NCBI RefSeq assembly: GCF_000442255.1
Contig: NZ_KE557275.1
Coordinates: 241,914 to 305,913, forward strand
Length of the DNA: 64,000 nt
Source of the DNA: Salipiger mucosus DSM 16094
GTDB taxonomy: Bacteria; Pseudomonadota; Alphaproteobacteria; Rhodobacterales; Rhodobacteraceae
Direction: 5' to 3'
Under the pieces are notes generated by a model. That model did not search any database, was not told the origin of the DNA, and saw only the letters and a program-made list of their open reading frames with translations. Position numbers and translations under genes: made by a program. Shown here one piece after another: positions 8,414 to 16,821 of this stretch. Every line of letters begins with the position of its first letter. Positions within the stretch are counted from its first letter, which is position 1.

Positions 8414-9853
8414 TCACAAAAGGTGGCGGTTCTTGGCCTCTCGGCCATTCTGCCCATTGGCTTGTTGCAGAGGCCGTGACACCGATTTCTGGCGTATTGG
8501 GCGGCGAGCCTCAGGGCTAGGCCCCTCCACCGTCGCACCGGCGCGACGCAGCAACAGACCCAGACGTTGGAACGCGGCCGACGAGCCGGTGGGCGCGGTA
8601 TCCCCGACAAAGGCGTCCAGGTCCGGCCAGGCGCGGATGGCCTGGTCGAGCACCGGATCCTCGCCATCGCGATAGAGGCCCGCGCGGATCATCGTTTCCG
8701 ATCGGACGTAGGCGCCCAACAGGTGACGGGCTTGCAAAATGGCGGAGTTCTCTTCTGGGCTCGCCGCTTCGGGCAGGCTGCGCGAAACCGATCGAAGGAC
8801 GTCGATGGCCGGAAAGCGACCCCGCTCCGCGATCTCGCGGCTCAATACGACATGTCCATCAAGCACCCCCCTCAGAATGTCGGCAATGGGCTCGTCCATG
8901 TCCGATCCGGCGACAAGCACGCTGAAGACCGCGGTGATATCTCCCGATCCAGGCAGGCCCGGTCCGGCACGTTCCGCCAGTCGCATGATCTGGTTCGCCG
9001 TGGATGCGGGGAACCCGCGCAGCGCCGGCATTTCACCGGCGGCAACCGCAACCTCGCGGTGGGCTTCTGCGAAACGCGTGATGGAATCGGCCAAGTACAA
9101 CACGTGTCGGCCCTGGTCGCGAAAATGTTCGGCCACCGTCATGGCAGCAAGCGGGCAGCGCCTCCGTTCCAGTGGCGATCGGTCCGAGGTCGCGGCCACA
9201 ACCACGCTGCGCGCCATCCCCTCCTCGCCAAGAACTCCATGTACGAAGTCATGTACCTCGCGGCCACGCTCCCCGACCAGGGCCAGGACCACGACATCCG
9301 CGGACATTCCACGCGCGAGCGATGCAAGCAGACGCGATTTTCCCACACCCGATCCAGCGAACAGGCCCATGCGCTGCCCCTCGACGATGGGCAGCAAGGT
9401 ATCGAAGGCCGCGAGGCCCGTCTCCAGTCGCGCACCCAGTCCACGACGACGCGCGGCGGGAGGCGGGTGGGCGCGAAACGCCCGGCGCTGCGCGCCCGGG
9501 CTGAGCGGAGCCTGGTCGAGCGGTTTGCCGTAGGGATCGATGACCCGGCCGATCCAACTATCGGAAGGCGCGAGCGTCGGCGCTCCGATCACGGCGACGC
9601 GGTTGCCCTGCGCAACGCCATCGGCGCCTTCGTCGGGCAACATCGCGACAAGATCCTCGCGTATGCGCAGGACCTCGCCATCCAGCGTGCTTCCGGCACG
9701 ATACAGCCGTAGCCGGTCACCGATACAGGCGACATGCGCCAGTCCGCGGATCCAGATCACCGTCCCGTCGACCGAGCGCACCCGACCAACGGCGCGCACC
9801 GGCTCGACCTGCCCGATGCGTGATCGAAGGCCGGCGATATCGTCATGCTCCAT
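8414..9853 (-). CDS. fliI: Flagellum-specific ATPase FliI
   Basis: A 479-residue ATPase of the F1-beta/FliI family. Walker A GSGVGKS is at residues 167-173, followed by LVGERGREVHDF, and Walker B is in HVLYLADSITRFAEA. FliI energises and unfolds substrates for the flagellar type III export gate at the cytoplasmic base. The C terminus is extended and basic (RRPIRQKSVSRP). It is transcribed alone on the minus strand, divergent from flgB; no fliH is seen in the window. Confidence 0.95.
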   Translation of the reverse strand: MEHDDIAGLRSRIGQVEPVRAVGRVRSVDGTVIWIRGLAHVACIGDRLRLYRAGSTLDGEVLRIREDLVAMLPDEGADGVAQGNRVAVIGAPTLAPSDSWIGRVIDPYGKPLDQAPLSPGAQRRAFRAHPPPAARRRGLGARLETGLAAFDTLLPIVEGQRMGLFAGSGVGKSRLLASLARGMSADVVVLALVGERGREVHDFVHGVLGEEGMARSVVVAATSDRSPLERRRCPLAAMTVAEHFRDQGRHVLYLADSITRFAEAHREVAVAAGEMPALRGFPASTANQIMRLAERAGPGLPGSGDITAVFSVLVAGSDMDEPIADILRGVLDGHVVLSREIAERGRFPAIDVLRSVSRSLPEAASPEENSAILQARHLLGAYVRSETMIRAGLYRDGEDPVLDQAIRAWPDLDAFVGDTAPTGSSAAFQRLGLLLRRAGATVEGPSPEARRPIRQKSVSRPLQQANGQNGREAKNRHLL

Positions 9854-9900
9854 CGGGCGCTCCCTTCATCGGCTTCAAACCATTTCTAAAGGAATCAGCG

Positions 9901-9915
9901 TTAAGCCTTGATTGA
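9901..9915. promoter_or_regulatory. CtrA-like site TTAA-N7-TTGA between fliI and flgB
   Basis: TTAA and TTGA are separated by 7 bases (7 of 8 positions match TTAA-N7-TTAA) in the 85-base gap between the divergent fliI and flgB starts. It lies 24 bases before the flgB ATG and about 50 before fliI, so it could act on both. Confidence 0.45.
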
Positions 9916-9938
9916 AGCCAATCGAGGGAGAAGCCCCG

Positions 9939-10319
9939 ATGTTCGAAAATCTGGATGTCTTTCGCACCGCCATGGCCATGTCGCGCCACGCCGGCACCCA
10001 GCAGGCGGTGAGCGCGCAGAACATCGCGAACGCCGATACGCCGGGATACCGCGCACTGGAGATCCCCGACTTCGCAGAAACCTTCGCCGCAATGCAGGGA
10101 GCGGCCCGCGCCACCCGCCCCGGCCACCTCTTCGGCCAGGTCGATGGCACCCAGGCGCCGACCATCTCGAAACGGCGCGAGACCGCAGATCCCAACGGCA
10201 ACACGGTCTCGCTGGAACAAGAAATGATGACCGCCGTGAACGCCCGCCGCGCCCACGACCGCGCGCTGGCGATCTACCGGTCGAGCCTGACGCTGCTGCG
10301 CACCAGCCTCGGCCGCTGA
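9939..10319 (+). CDS. flgB: Flagellar basal-body rod protein FlgB
   Basis: A 126-residue proximal rod protein with the family motif SAQNIANADTPGYRALEIPDF near residues 25-45 and a C-terminal helix that ends in a short LLRTSLGR. ATG at 9939 has a GGGAGAAG site; an upstream ATG at 9912 has none. It starts the flgB-flgC-fliE-fliQ-flgF-flgG-flgA-flgH-fliL operon. Confidence 0.9.
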   Translation: MFENLDVFRTAMAMSRHAGTQQAVSAQNIANADTPGYRALEIPDFAETFAAMQGAARATRPGHLFGQVDGTQAPTISKRRETADPNGNTVSLEQEMMTAVNARRAHDRALAIYRSSLTLLRTSLGR

Positions 10320-10330
10320 CCGCAAGGAGC

Positions 10331-10729
10331 ATGAAGATGAGTGCCTTTTCCGATGCCCTGTCCGTCACCAGCCACGGCCTGCGCGCCCAGGCGACGCGCC
10401 TGCGGGTGGTGTCCGAAAATATCGCGAATGCCGACACGCCGGGCTACCGGCGCAAGACCGTGCCTTTCGAATTCGCCCGGGATCCCAATGCCACCCTGCG
10501 CACGGTTCGTGCCGGCGACGTGAACCTCGACCGAAGCGAGCTTTCCACGGTCCACGATCCCGCGCACCCCCTGGCCGATGCACAAGGCAACTACGAGGGA
10601 TCCAACGTCGATCTGATCGTCGAGATCGCGGACGCTCGCGAGGCCCAGCGCAGCTACGAGGCCAACCTCAAGATGTTCGAACAGACGCGGCAGATGTCCT
10701 CGAGCCTGATGGACCTGTTGCGCCGCTAA
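10331..10729 (+). CDS. flgC: Flagellar basal-body rod protein FlgC
   Basis: A 132-residue rod protein. It shows VSENIANADTPGYRRK near residues 25-40, the EGSNVDLIVEIADAREAQRSY segment at about 90-110, and a C-terminal helix ending SSSLMDLLRR. It forms the proximal rod with FlgB and FlgF. An AAGGAG site precedes ATG 10331; a second ATG lies 6 bases later. Confidence 0.9.
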   Translation: MKMSAFSDALSVTSHGLRAQATRLRVVSENIANADTPGYRRKTVPFEFARDPNATLRTVRAGDVNLDRSELSTVHDPAHPLADAQGNYEGSNVDLIVEIADAREAQRSYEANLKMFEQTRQMSSSLMDLLRR

Positions 10730-10752
10730 CACCCCCACCGATGGAGACCAGA

Positions 10753-11043
10753 ATGGACGTCCGATCGCTGTTTGCCGCGCAGAAATACGCGGCCACACGC
10801 CCCGCCACCGAACCTCAGGCCGGTGCCCCTGGGGCGTTCGAAAAGGCTACCGAGGCCGCACAGGATTTCGCCACCACGCTGCAACGGGCCGAGGAGGCCT
10901 CGAAGGCGGCGATGACCGGAGACGCCGACCCGCACGCCCTCGTCGAGGCGCTCGCACAGTCGGAGTTGGCGGTCGAAACCGTCGTGGCGGTGCGCAACAA
11001 GGTCGTCGAGGCCTACCAGGAAATCCTGCGGATGCCGGTCTGA
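10753..11043 (+). CDS. fliE: Flagellar hook-basal body adaptor FliE
   Basis: A 96-residue FliE: a short, mostly helical protein ending in ELAVETVVAVRNKVVEAYQE and the family-typical Leu-Arg-Met-Pro-Val tail. FliE joins the MS ring to the rod. The ATG at 10753 is favoured because GGAG lies 6 bases before it; the ATG at 10741 lacks a ribosome site. It is 3 bases upstream of fliQ. Confidence 0.85.
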   Translation: MDVRSLFAAQKYAATRPATEPQAGAPGAFEKATEAAQDFATTLQRAEEASKAAMTGDADPHALVEALAQSELAVETVVAVRNKVVEAYQEILRMPV

Positions 11044-11046
11044 GCC

Positions 11047-11316
11047 ATGCTGACCGAAACCGTCTTCTACGACACCCTGCGCCAGTCGCTCTGGATCGCG
11101 ACCATCACCTCGGTGCCGATTCTCACGGCCGCGCTGGTCGCCGGTGTCGGCGTGGGGTTGTTCCAGGCGCTTACCTCGATACAGGAAATGACCCTTACTT
11201 TCGTACCCAAGCTTATGGCGATCGTCGTCGTCTTCTGGCTGTCGATGAGCTTTATGACCGAGACGCTGGTGGGGTTCTTCCGCGACCGGATCGTGCCGAT
11301 GATCGCGGGGGGCTGA
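11047..11316 (+). CDS. fliQ: Flagellar type III export gate protein FliQ
   Basis: An 89-residue membrane protein with two transmembrane helices (about residues 15-40 and 50-75), including VGLFQALTSIQEMTLTFVPK between them, the conserved FliQ core. It is part of the FliPQR export gate in the MS ring. fliR is at 16054-16821 on the other strand and fliP is not in the window. Confidence 0.92.
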   Translation: MLTETVFYDTLRQSLWIATITSVPILTAALVAGVGVGLFQALTSIQEMTLTFVPKLMAIVVVFWLSMSFMTETLVGFFRDRIVPMIAGG

Positions 11317-11317
11317 G

Positions 11318-12031
11318 ATGGAGTCGTCGACCTACGTTTCACTGTCGCGCCAACAAGGGCTCATGCGCGAGATGCGCCTGATCGCCAACAATATCGCAAA
11401 TGCGTCCACCACCGGCTACCGGCAGCAGGGCATCGTCTTCTCGGAGTACATCCGGCAAACGGACCTCGCGGGAAGCCTGTCGATGCCCGCGGCGAACATC
11501 CAGAACACCTCCTACCAGCAGGGCACCCTGACGCAGACCGGCGGTCAGCTCGATGTCGGCATCGAGGGCGAAGGTTTCTTCCTTGTGGCGGCACCGCAGG
11601 GCGAGCGGCTCACCCGCGCCGGCGCCTTCGCGCTCAGCAGCCAGGGTGATCTCGTCACCCAGGATGGTTACCCCGTGCTGGACGCCGGTGGCGCGCCGCT
11701 TTTCGTGCCGCCCGATGCCTCGGACCTCGCGATCGCTCAGGACGGTACGCTGAGCACGCAGGGCCGACCCATCGGGCAACTCGGGCTGGTACGGCCGCTC
11801 GACGCGCAGGCCATGGTGCGCGAGGGCGGGGTTCTCTTCCGGGCCGACGCCGGCTTCGAGCCCCTGGAAAATCCGACGCTGCGGCAAGGCTTTGTCGAAA
11901 GCTCGAACGTCGACCCGATCCTGCAGGTCGCGCGCATGATCGAAGTGCAGCGCGCCTACGAGATGGGCCAGTCCTTTCTTGAGCGCGAGGACGAACGGAT
12001 CCGCACCGCCATCAAGTCTTTTACCCGGTAA
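11318..12031 (+). CDS. flgF: Flagellar basal-body rod protein FlgF
   Basis: A 237-residue rod protein with LIANNIANASTTGYRQQG near residues 21-38, the FlgF/FlgG/FlgE central hook-domain segment (IEGEGFFLVAAPQGE) and the C-terminal FVESSNVDPILQVARMIEVQ. It belongs to the proximal rod. Its start lies one base after the fliQ stop. Confidence 0.92.
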   Translation: MESSTYVSLSRQQGLMREMRLIANNIANASTTGYRQQGIVFSEYIRQTDLAGSLSMPAANIQNTSYQQGTLTQTGGQLDVGIEGEGFFLVAAPQGERLTRAGAFALSSQGDLVTQDGYPVLDAGGAPLFVPPDASDLAIAQDGTLSTQGRPIGQLGLVRPLDAQAMVREGGVLFRADAGFEPLENPTLRQGFVESSNVDPILQVARMIEVQRAYEMGQSFLEREDERIRTAIKSFTR

Positions 12032-12046
12032 ACAGGAGATCGCGTC

Positions 12047-12832
12047 ATGCGCGCACTGAAAATCGCTGCCACTGGCATGAGCGCCCAGCAGATGCGGGTC
12101 GAGGTCATCTCGAACAACCTCTCGAACATGAGCACGACGGGCTACAATGCCCGCCGCGCCGAATTCGCCGACCTGCACTACGAGCAGGTAGCCCGCGCCG
12201 GAACAGTCAACGCGCAGGACGGCACCGTCCTGCCGACCGGCGTGCAACTGGGTATGGGCGTGCGCCCGGCCGCGGTATCGGTGAAGCTGGCGCAGGGCGC
12301 GCTGTCGGAAACCCGCGGAGACCTTGACCTGGCCATCGAGGGCAAGGGCTATTTCGAGGTGACCCTGCCCAACGGACAGCCGGCCTATACTCGCGACGGA
12401 GCGCTGAAACGCGACGGCGAGGGATTGATCGTCACCTCTGACGGCCTGCCCGTCGCGCCCGAGATCGTGATCCCCGAGGACGCCCGCAGCGTGTCCATCA
12501 ATGCCTCCGGCGAGGTCTATGCCCATTTCGCCAACGCAGTCGAGGCCCAACTTCTTGGCCAGTTCAGCATGGCAGGATTCACAAACCCCAAGGGCCTCGA
12601 GGCGCTGGGCGGCAATCTCTTCGCCGAGACCGAGGCCTCCGGGCCGCCGTTTCAGGGGACCGCAGGCGAGGACGGGCTGGGCACCCTGCGTCAGGGCTAC
12701 CTCGAGGACAGCACTGTCGACCCGGTCTACGAGATCACCGAGCTGATCGAGGCCCAACGCGGCTACGAGCTGAATTCCAAGGTGATCTCGGCCGCGGACC
12801 AGATGCTTGGCGCGACAACGCAGGTCCGGTGA
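12047..12832 (+). CDS. flgG: Flagellar distal rod protein FlgG
   Basis: A 261-residue distal rod protein: MRALKIAATGMSAQQMRVEV at the start, NNLSNMSTTGYNARRAEF at about 25-42, and YLEDSTVDPVYEITELIEAQ near the C terminus. FlgG forms the distal rod that crosses the periplasm. AACAGGAGA provides the ribosome site. The stop overlaps the flgA start. Confidence 0.95.
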   Translation: MRALKIAATGMSAQQMRVEVISNNLSNMSTTGYNARRAEFADLHYEQVARAGTVNAQDGTVLPTGVQLGMGVRPAAVSVKLAQGALSETRGDLDLAIEGKGYFEVTLPNGQPAYTRDGALKRDGEGLIVTSDGLPVAPEIVIPEDARSVSINASGEVYAHFANAVEAQLLGQFSMAGFTNPKGLEALGGNLFAETEASGPPFQGTAGEDGLGTLRQGYLEDSTVDPVYEITELIEAQRGYELNSKVISAADQMLGATTQVR

Positions 12833-13260
12833 TGTTGCGGCGCGCGGCCCTTGCCTGCCCTCTATGTGTCCTCGCGCTCTCCGCGGCGGCCGAGACCGTC
12901 GTTGCGACGCGCACCATCCGTGCGCAGGAGATCGTGGCACCGGACGCGGTCCGCGTCGATCCCGCGCGGGTCGACGGCGCCTATGCGAACCCCGACAAGG
13001 TCGTCGGCTTCGAGGCACGCACAACGCTCTATCCCGGACGCCCGCTTCTGCGCGGGTCGGTCGGGCCCCCTGCCCTTGTCGACCGTAACCAGATGGTCGA
13101 GCTCATCTTTTCGCGCGGCGGCCTGCGTATTGCCACCGAGGGCCGGGCGCTGGGGCGGGGCGGCGCAGGCGAACGGATCCGCGTGATGAATCAATCCTCC
13201 CGCACCGTCCTGTTCGGCACGATCCGGCCGGACGGCTCGGTCTCTGTCGCGAGCGAATAG
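12832..13260 (+). CDS. flgA: Flagella basal-body P-ring formation chaperone FlgA
   Basis: A 142-residue periplasmic protein with an N-terminal signal peptide (LACPLCVLALSAAAE) and a SAF-like beta-rich region: ATRTIRAQEIVAPDAVRVD, TTLYPGRPLLRGSV, and the terminal RVMNQSSRTVLFGTI. FlgA chaperones FlgI during P-ring assembly. It is shorter than enteric FlgA, as is usual in Rhodobacterales. The ATG shares one base with the flgG stop. Confidence 0.85.
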   Translation: MLRRAALACPLCVLALSAAAETVVATRTIRAQEIVAPDAVRVDPARVDGAYANPDKVVGFEARTTLYPGRPLLRGSVGPPALVDRNQMVELIFSRGGLRIATEGRALGRGGAGERIRVMNQSSRTVLFGTIRPDGSVSVASE

Positions 13261-13263
13261 ACC

Positions 13264-13989
13264 ATGAAATCCTGCATCCTTCCCCTGCTCCTCTTGCTTC
13301 CTGCCGCCTGCGGTCGTTTCGATCACCTCGGCAAGGCCCCAAGCTTCACGCCCAAGGAAAAGAGCGCCGAACATGTCGCGATGGCCTATGCCGCCTCGCC
13401 CGAGGTCACGATCCCGCAGCGCACCTCGGACCATGCCTCGCTCTGGAGCGGCAACCAAAGCTCGCTCTTGGGGGATCGCCGCGCCATGAAGCAGGGCGAC
13501 ATCCTGACCGTTGTGATCGAGATCGACGAGCAGGCCGAGATTTCCAACAGCACCTCGCGTTCGCGCTCAGGATCCGAGAGCCTGGGCATTCCGCAACTGT
13601 TCGGCATTCCGCAGCGGCATGATCCGAAGCTGCCCGATGGCGCAACGCTTGGGGACGCGGTCGACTTGGGGAGCCAGAGCAGTTCCAGCGGCGACGGATC
13701 GGTGCGACGCAGCGAGTCGCTCACGCTGCGAGTCGCCGCGACGGTGACGCAGGTGCTCTCGAACGGCGTCATGGCCATCGAGGGATCGCAGGAGGTGCGC
13801 GTCAACTTCGAACTGCGCGAGCTTCTGGTATCGGGCTACGTCCGCCCCGAGGACATCTCGCGACAGAACGAGATCACCTACGACAAGATCGCTTCGGCCC
13901 GGATCTCCTATGGCGGTCGCGGCCAGATCACCGATGTCCAGCAGCCACGCCTTGGACAGCAGGTGCTCGACGTCATTTTGCCGTTCTGA
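13264..13989 (+). CDS. flgH: Flagellar L-ring protein FlgH
   Basis: A 241-residue outer-membrane lipoprotein with a lipobox at LPAAC (Cys at about 16), followed by SLWSGNQSSLLGDRRA, QGDILTVVIEID and a C-terminal SGYVRPEDISRQNEITYDKI, all FlgH hallmarks. It forms the L ring around the distal rod. It lies 3 bases after flgA. Confidence 0.95.
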   Translation: MKSCILPLLLLLPAACGRFDHLGKAPSFTPKEKSAEHVAMAYAASPEVTIPQRTSDHASLWSGNQSSLLGDRRAMKQGDILTVVIEIDEQAEISNSTSRSRSGSESLGIPQLFGIPQRHDPKLPDGATLGDAVDLGSQSSSSGDGSVRRSESLTLRVAATVTQVLSNGVMAIEGSQEVRVNFELRELLVSGYVRPEDISRQNEITYDKIASARISYGGRGQITDVQQPRLGQQVLDVILPF

Positions 13990-14001
13990 GGAGGCCCGGG
14001 C

Positions 14002-14523
14002 ATGAAGAAACTGCTACCGATCCTTTTGGCGCTGCTCGGAACCGGGGCAGGCGTGGGAGCAGGCATCCTGCTCGCTCCCGGGCAGGAGCAAGGTGCCGCC
14101 GAGGCCGAGCATTCCGCAACCGAGCCCGGCACTGGCCACGAGACGACCGGATCGCACGCCGCCCCGGAGTCCCATGACGACGGGCACGGCACGCCGGCAG
14201 AGACCGCCTTCGCAAAGCTGAGCAATCAGTTCATTGTCCCCGTGGTCGGTGCCGACCGCATTTCCTCGCTGGTGGTGATCAGCATAAGCCTCGAGGTCGT
14301 GCCTGCCGCGACCGAAACGGTCTACGAGCGCGAACCGAAACTGCGCGACTCCTTTCTTCGTGTTCTCTTCGATCACGCCAACATCGGCGGTTTCGAGGGA
14401 AATTTCACGGAAAGTCACCGCATGGACCTTCTGGGTCGCGCGCTGCTGGAGACGGCGCGTTCGATCCTTGGCGGCGACGTCATCGACGTTCTGATCACCG
14501 AAATCGCCCGGCAGGACGCCTGA
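14002..14523 (+). CDS. fliL: Flagellar basal body-associated protein FliL
   Basis: A 173-residue protein with an N-terminal membrane anchor (about residues 4-25), a His- and Glu-rich periplasmic linker (residues 32-65, several His residues), then the FliL domain with FIVPVVGADRISSLVVISI, EPKLRDSFLRVLFDHA and VIDVLITEIARQDA. FliL rings surround the stator units and support motor torque. It is last in the flgB operon and converges with the minus-strand run that ends at 14534. Confidence 0.88.
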   Translation: MKKLLPILLALLGTGAGVGAGILLAPGQEQGAAEAEHSATEPGTGHETTGSHAAPESHDDGHGTPAETAFAKLSNQFIVPVVGADRISSLVVISISLEVVPAATETVYEREPKLRDSFLRVLFDHANIGGFEGNFTESHRMDLLGRALLETARSILGGDVIDVLITEIARQDA

Positions 14524-14533
14524 AAGCGCGCGT

Positions 14534-14956
14534 TCAAGGCTCGCGCTGCGAAGCCAGCCGCGCCAGATCTTCCAGCATCCGCTCCTCCCGCGCGAGGCGT
14601 TCGGCCCGGCGCTTGGCCTGCGCCCGGTCCTGCAAGCTGCGTGTTGCGGCATCCTTGGCAAAGGCATCCCGGGCGCGCTGAATGGAATGCGCCTGTTTGG
14701 CTCGCGCCATCGCCATGCCGGTATTCAGATCGCCACGCCGCTGCAACAGCCACCCCTGCCAAAGCGTATCGCTCCCGGTCAATTGCCGTGCATCCACCCC
14801 GCCGGACGAGAGCCGCGCGGCCGCCCGCAGGCGATCGATTTCGTCGCGTTCACCGCGCAGGCCGGCCTCTTCGGCCAAGTCGCGACGATACTTGTCTACG
14901 GCGCGATCGCGCAGCAGCTCCGTGATCTGCAGAAGCAAGGCCGGATCTTCGGTCAT
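14534..14956 (-). CDS. Small helical protein downstream of flhB, possible FliJ-like factor
   Basis: A 140-residue, highly charged protein without signal peptide or membrane segment. It looks like two long amphipathic helices (about 5-48 and 78-137) joined by a Gly/Ser/Asp turn, with many Arg, Ala, Leu and Glu residues such as QAKRRAERLAREERMLEDL. The start overlaps the flhB stop (ATGA), so it is translationally coupled to an export-gate gene. FliJ/YscO stalk proteins have the same size and helical-hairpin shape and no fliJ was found elsewhere in the window, but sequence identity to FliJ is not evident to me. Confidence 0.5.
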   Translation of the reverse strand: MTEDPALLLQITELLRDRAVDKYRRDLAEEAGLRGERDEIDRLRAAARLSSGGVDARQLTGSDTLWQGWLLQRRGDLNTGMAMARAKQAHSIQRARDAFAKDAATRSLQDRAQAKRRAERLAREERMLEDLARLASQREP

Positions 14957-16047
14957 CGTACCGTTCCTTTCGTTTGACCCGAGCGCCGGCGCATCTCCTC
15001 GGCAAAACGGATGGCCGCGGCCACGGGGCGATAGTGCTCGGGCGTGACCTGGTCGCCGATCTCGGTCGTGGCGTGCAGAGCGCGGGCGGTCGGCGCATCG
15101 GCGTGGACCGGAACGTCGGCCTCTTCGGCAATCTCGCGGATTCGGCGCGCGATCTCGTCCACCCCCTTCGCGACGCAGACCGGAGCCTCGCCGGGCGCTC
15201 GGCTCCATTTCAACGCGACGGCATAGTGCGTCGGATTCACGATCACCACGTCGGCCTCGGGAACATCCGCCATCATCCGGTTCATCGCGATCTCCTGGGC
15301 CCGCTGACGGCGATGCTGCTTGAACATCGGATCGCCCTCGGCCTCCTTGAACTCGTCGCGCATCTCTTTCTGCGACATCCGGTTGCGCCGCAGATGTTCG
15401 TTCCGCTGCCAGAGGTAGTCGACCGCGCCCAGTGCAATGGCGACCAGCACCACAAGCCCCATGAGCCGCAGCATCAGCTCGGTCATCAGTGCTGCCGCAT
15501 GGCGCGGCGGCGCCTGCAGAACGCCGATGATCTCGTCCAGCCGCGACGACAAGAACAGACCCAAGACGATCGAATAAAGCGCGAGCTTGGAAAAGCTCTT
15601 GGCAAATTCGAACAGGCCGCGGCGGCCATACTTGTTCTTGGCGTTTTCCAGGAGAGACAGACGGTTGGCCTTGAACACCAGTTTCGAGGGGGTGAACAAC
15701 AGCCCGCGCGTGGCAAATAGGGCAAGCAGCACGAGCGAGCCGGGCACCGCCAGCCAGGGCGCAAGCGGTGACAGGATTTCTAAGAGCAACCCGCCCGCCG
15801 GGGTCGTCCCGGCATCGCCGAAAAACAGCGGAACCAACCGCTCCGGGCGTTCGATCAAGGGCAGCATGGCCTCTCCCAGGCGCACGAAACTGCCGCCACC
15901 GAGGGCCAACCCCGTCAGAAGCATACCGAGATAGGCCGCTGCGGTCAGCATATCGGTCGACCGCGGAATCTCGCCCTTGCGACGCGCCTCGTCCAGCTTG
16001 CGCTGCGACGGCTCGTGGGATTTTTCGCCGCTCTCGTCCTCGGCCAT
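14953..16047 (-). CDS. flhB: Flagellar export switch protein FlhB
   Basis: A 364-residue FlhB: a basic N terminus (KSHEPSQRKLDEARRKGEIP), four membrane segments, and the cytoplasmic domain with the NPTH autocleavage site at residues 271-274 (VVIVNPTHYAVAL). FlhB switches export from rod/hook to filament substrates in response to FliK, whose gene is broken in this window. It lies 6 bases after fliR. Confidence 0.95.
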   Translation of the reverse strand: MAEDESGEKSHEPSQRKLDEARRKGEIPRSTDMLTAAAYLGMLLTGLALGGGSFVRLGEAMLPLIERPERLVPLFFGDAGTTPAGGLLLEILSPLAPWLAVPGSLVLLALFATRGLLFTPSKLVFKANRLSLLENAKNKYGRRGLFEFAKSFSKLALYSIVLGLFLSSRLDEIIGVLQAPPRHAAALMTELMLRLMGLVVLVAIALGAVDYLWQRNEHLRRNRMSQKEMRDEFKEAEGDPMFKQHRRQRAQEIAMNRMMADVPEADVVIVNPTHYAVALKWSRAPGEAPVCVAKGVDEIARRIREIAEEADVPVHADAPTARALHATTEIGDQVTPEHYRPVAAAIRFAEEMRRRSGQTKGTVR

Positions 16048-16053
16048 GGTCGC

Positions 16054-16821
16054 CTACCGGAAGGGATTGGTCAGGAAGGCGTCGACGGCATCGAGCCAAA
16101 CCGCGAGCATAATCGGTGCAGTGAGCATCAGCAGCGCGACCGACCCGAGCGTGATCACAGGCGCGCCGACAAAGGCCACCATGAGCTGCGGCATCGCCTT
16201 GTTGATGAAACCAAGCGTCAGGTAATACAGCGCCGAGAGGATGACGAATGGTGCCGCCAGCCCGAAAGCCAGCGCGAAGCTGTGGGTCACCTGCTCCCTG
16301 CCGACATCCGCCACGGTGGCCGGGTCTGGAAACTGCAGCGCCGGCATGAGGTCGTAACTCAGGATCAGCAAGGCTGCAGCCTTCACGTGAAAACCGGTGG
16401 CCATCAGCAGGGCAAGTCCGGCGATCGTGAGAATATGACCGATTGCCGGCATCGGGTCGGTCCCCGCGCTTCCCAGCAGCTGGGAAAGCGAGGTCGACTG
16501 AGCGGCGATGCTGCCCGCAGTCTGCAGCGCGAGAACAAACAATCTGAGCACGAGGCCGATGACGAGCCCGTTTACGCTTTCGGTCGCGAGGGCTGTGGCA
16601 AAGGATCCGAGCCCGGCAGCGGGAAGGTCGATCCGCGTGATGGCTGCGGGCAGTATCGCGACGGTCATCATCAGGCTTGCCACGAGCCTGACCCGGACCG
16701 GAAGGCTCTGCTCTCCCAACGCCGGCAGGGCCGTCATGGTGGCCCCGACGCGCAGGAACACCAGCAGCCCGGCCCAGGCTCCACCTGCCAGAAGATCGAC
16801 GAAGGCGGTCAGCCCGGTCAT
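16054..16821 (-). CDS. fliR: Flagellar export gate protein FliR
   Basis: A 255-residue integral membrane protein with about six hydrophobic segments and FliR-type segments such as QSTSLSQLLGSAGTDPMPAI and SYDLMPALQFPD. It is part of the FliPQR gate. The ATG at 16821 overlaps the flhA stop (ATGA) and flhB follows closely, so flhA-fliR-flhB form one translational unit. Confidence 0.92.
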   Translation of the reverse strand: MTGLTAFVDLLAGGAWAGLLVFLRVGATMTALPALGEQSLPVRVRLVASLMMTVAILPAAITRIDLPAAGLGSFATALATESVNGLVIGLVLRLFVLALQTAGSIAAQSTSLSQLLGSAGTDPMPAIGHILTIAGLALLMATGFHVKAAALLILSYDLMPALQFPDPATVADVGREQVTHSFALAFGLAAPFVILSALYYLTLGFINKAMPQLMVAFVGAPVITLGSVALLMLTAPIMLAVWLDAVDAFLTNPFR

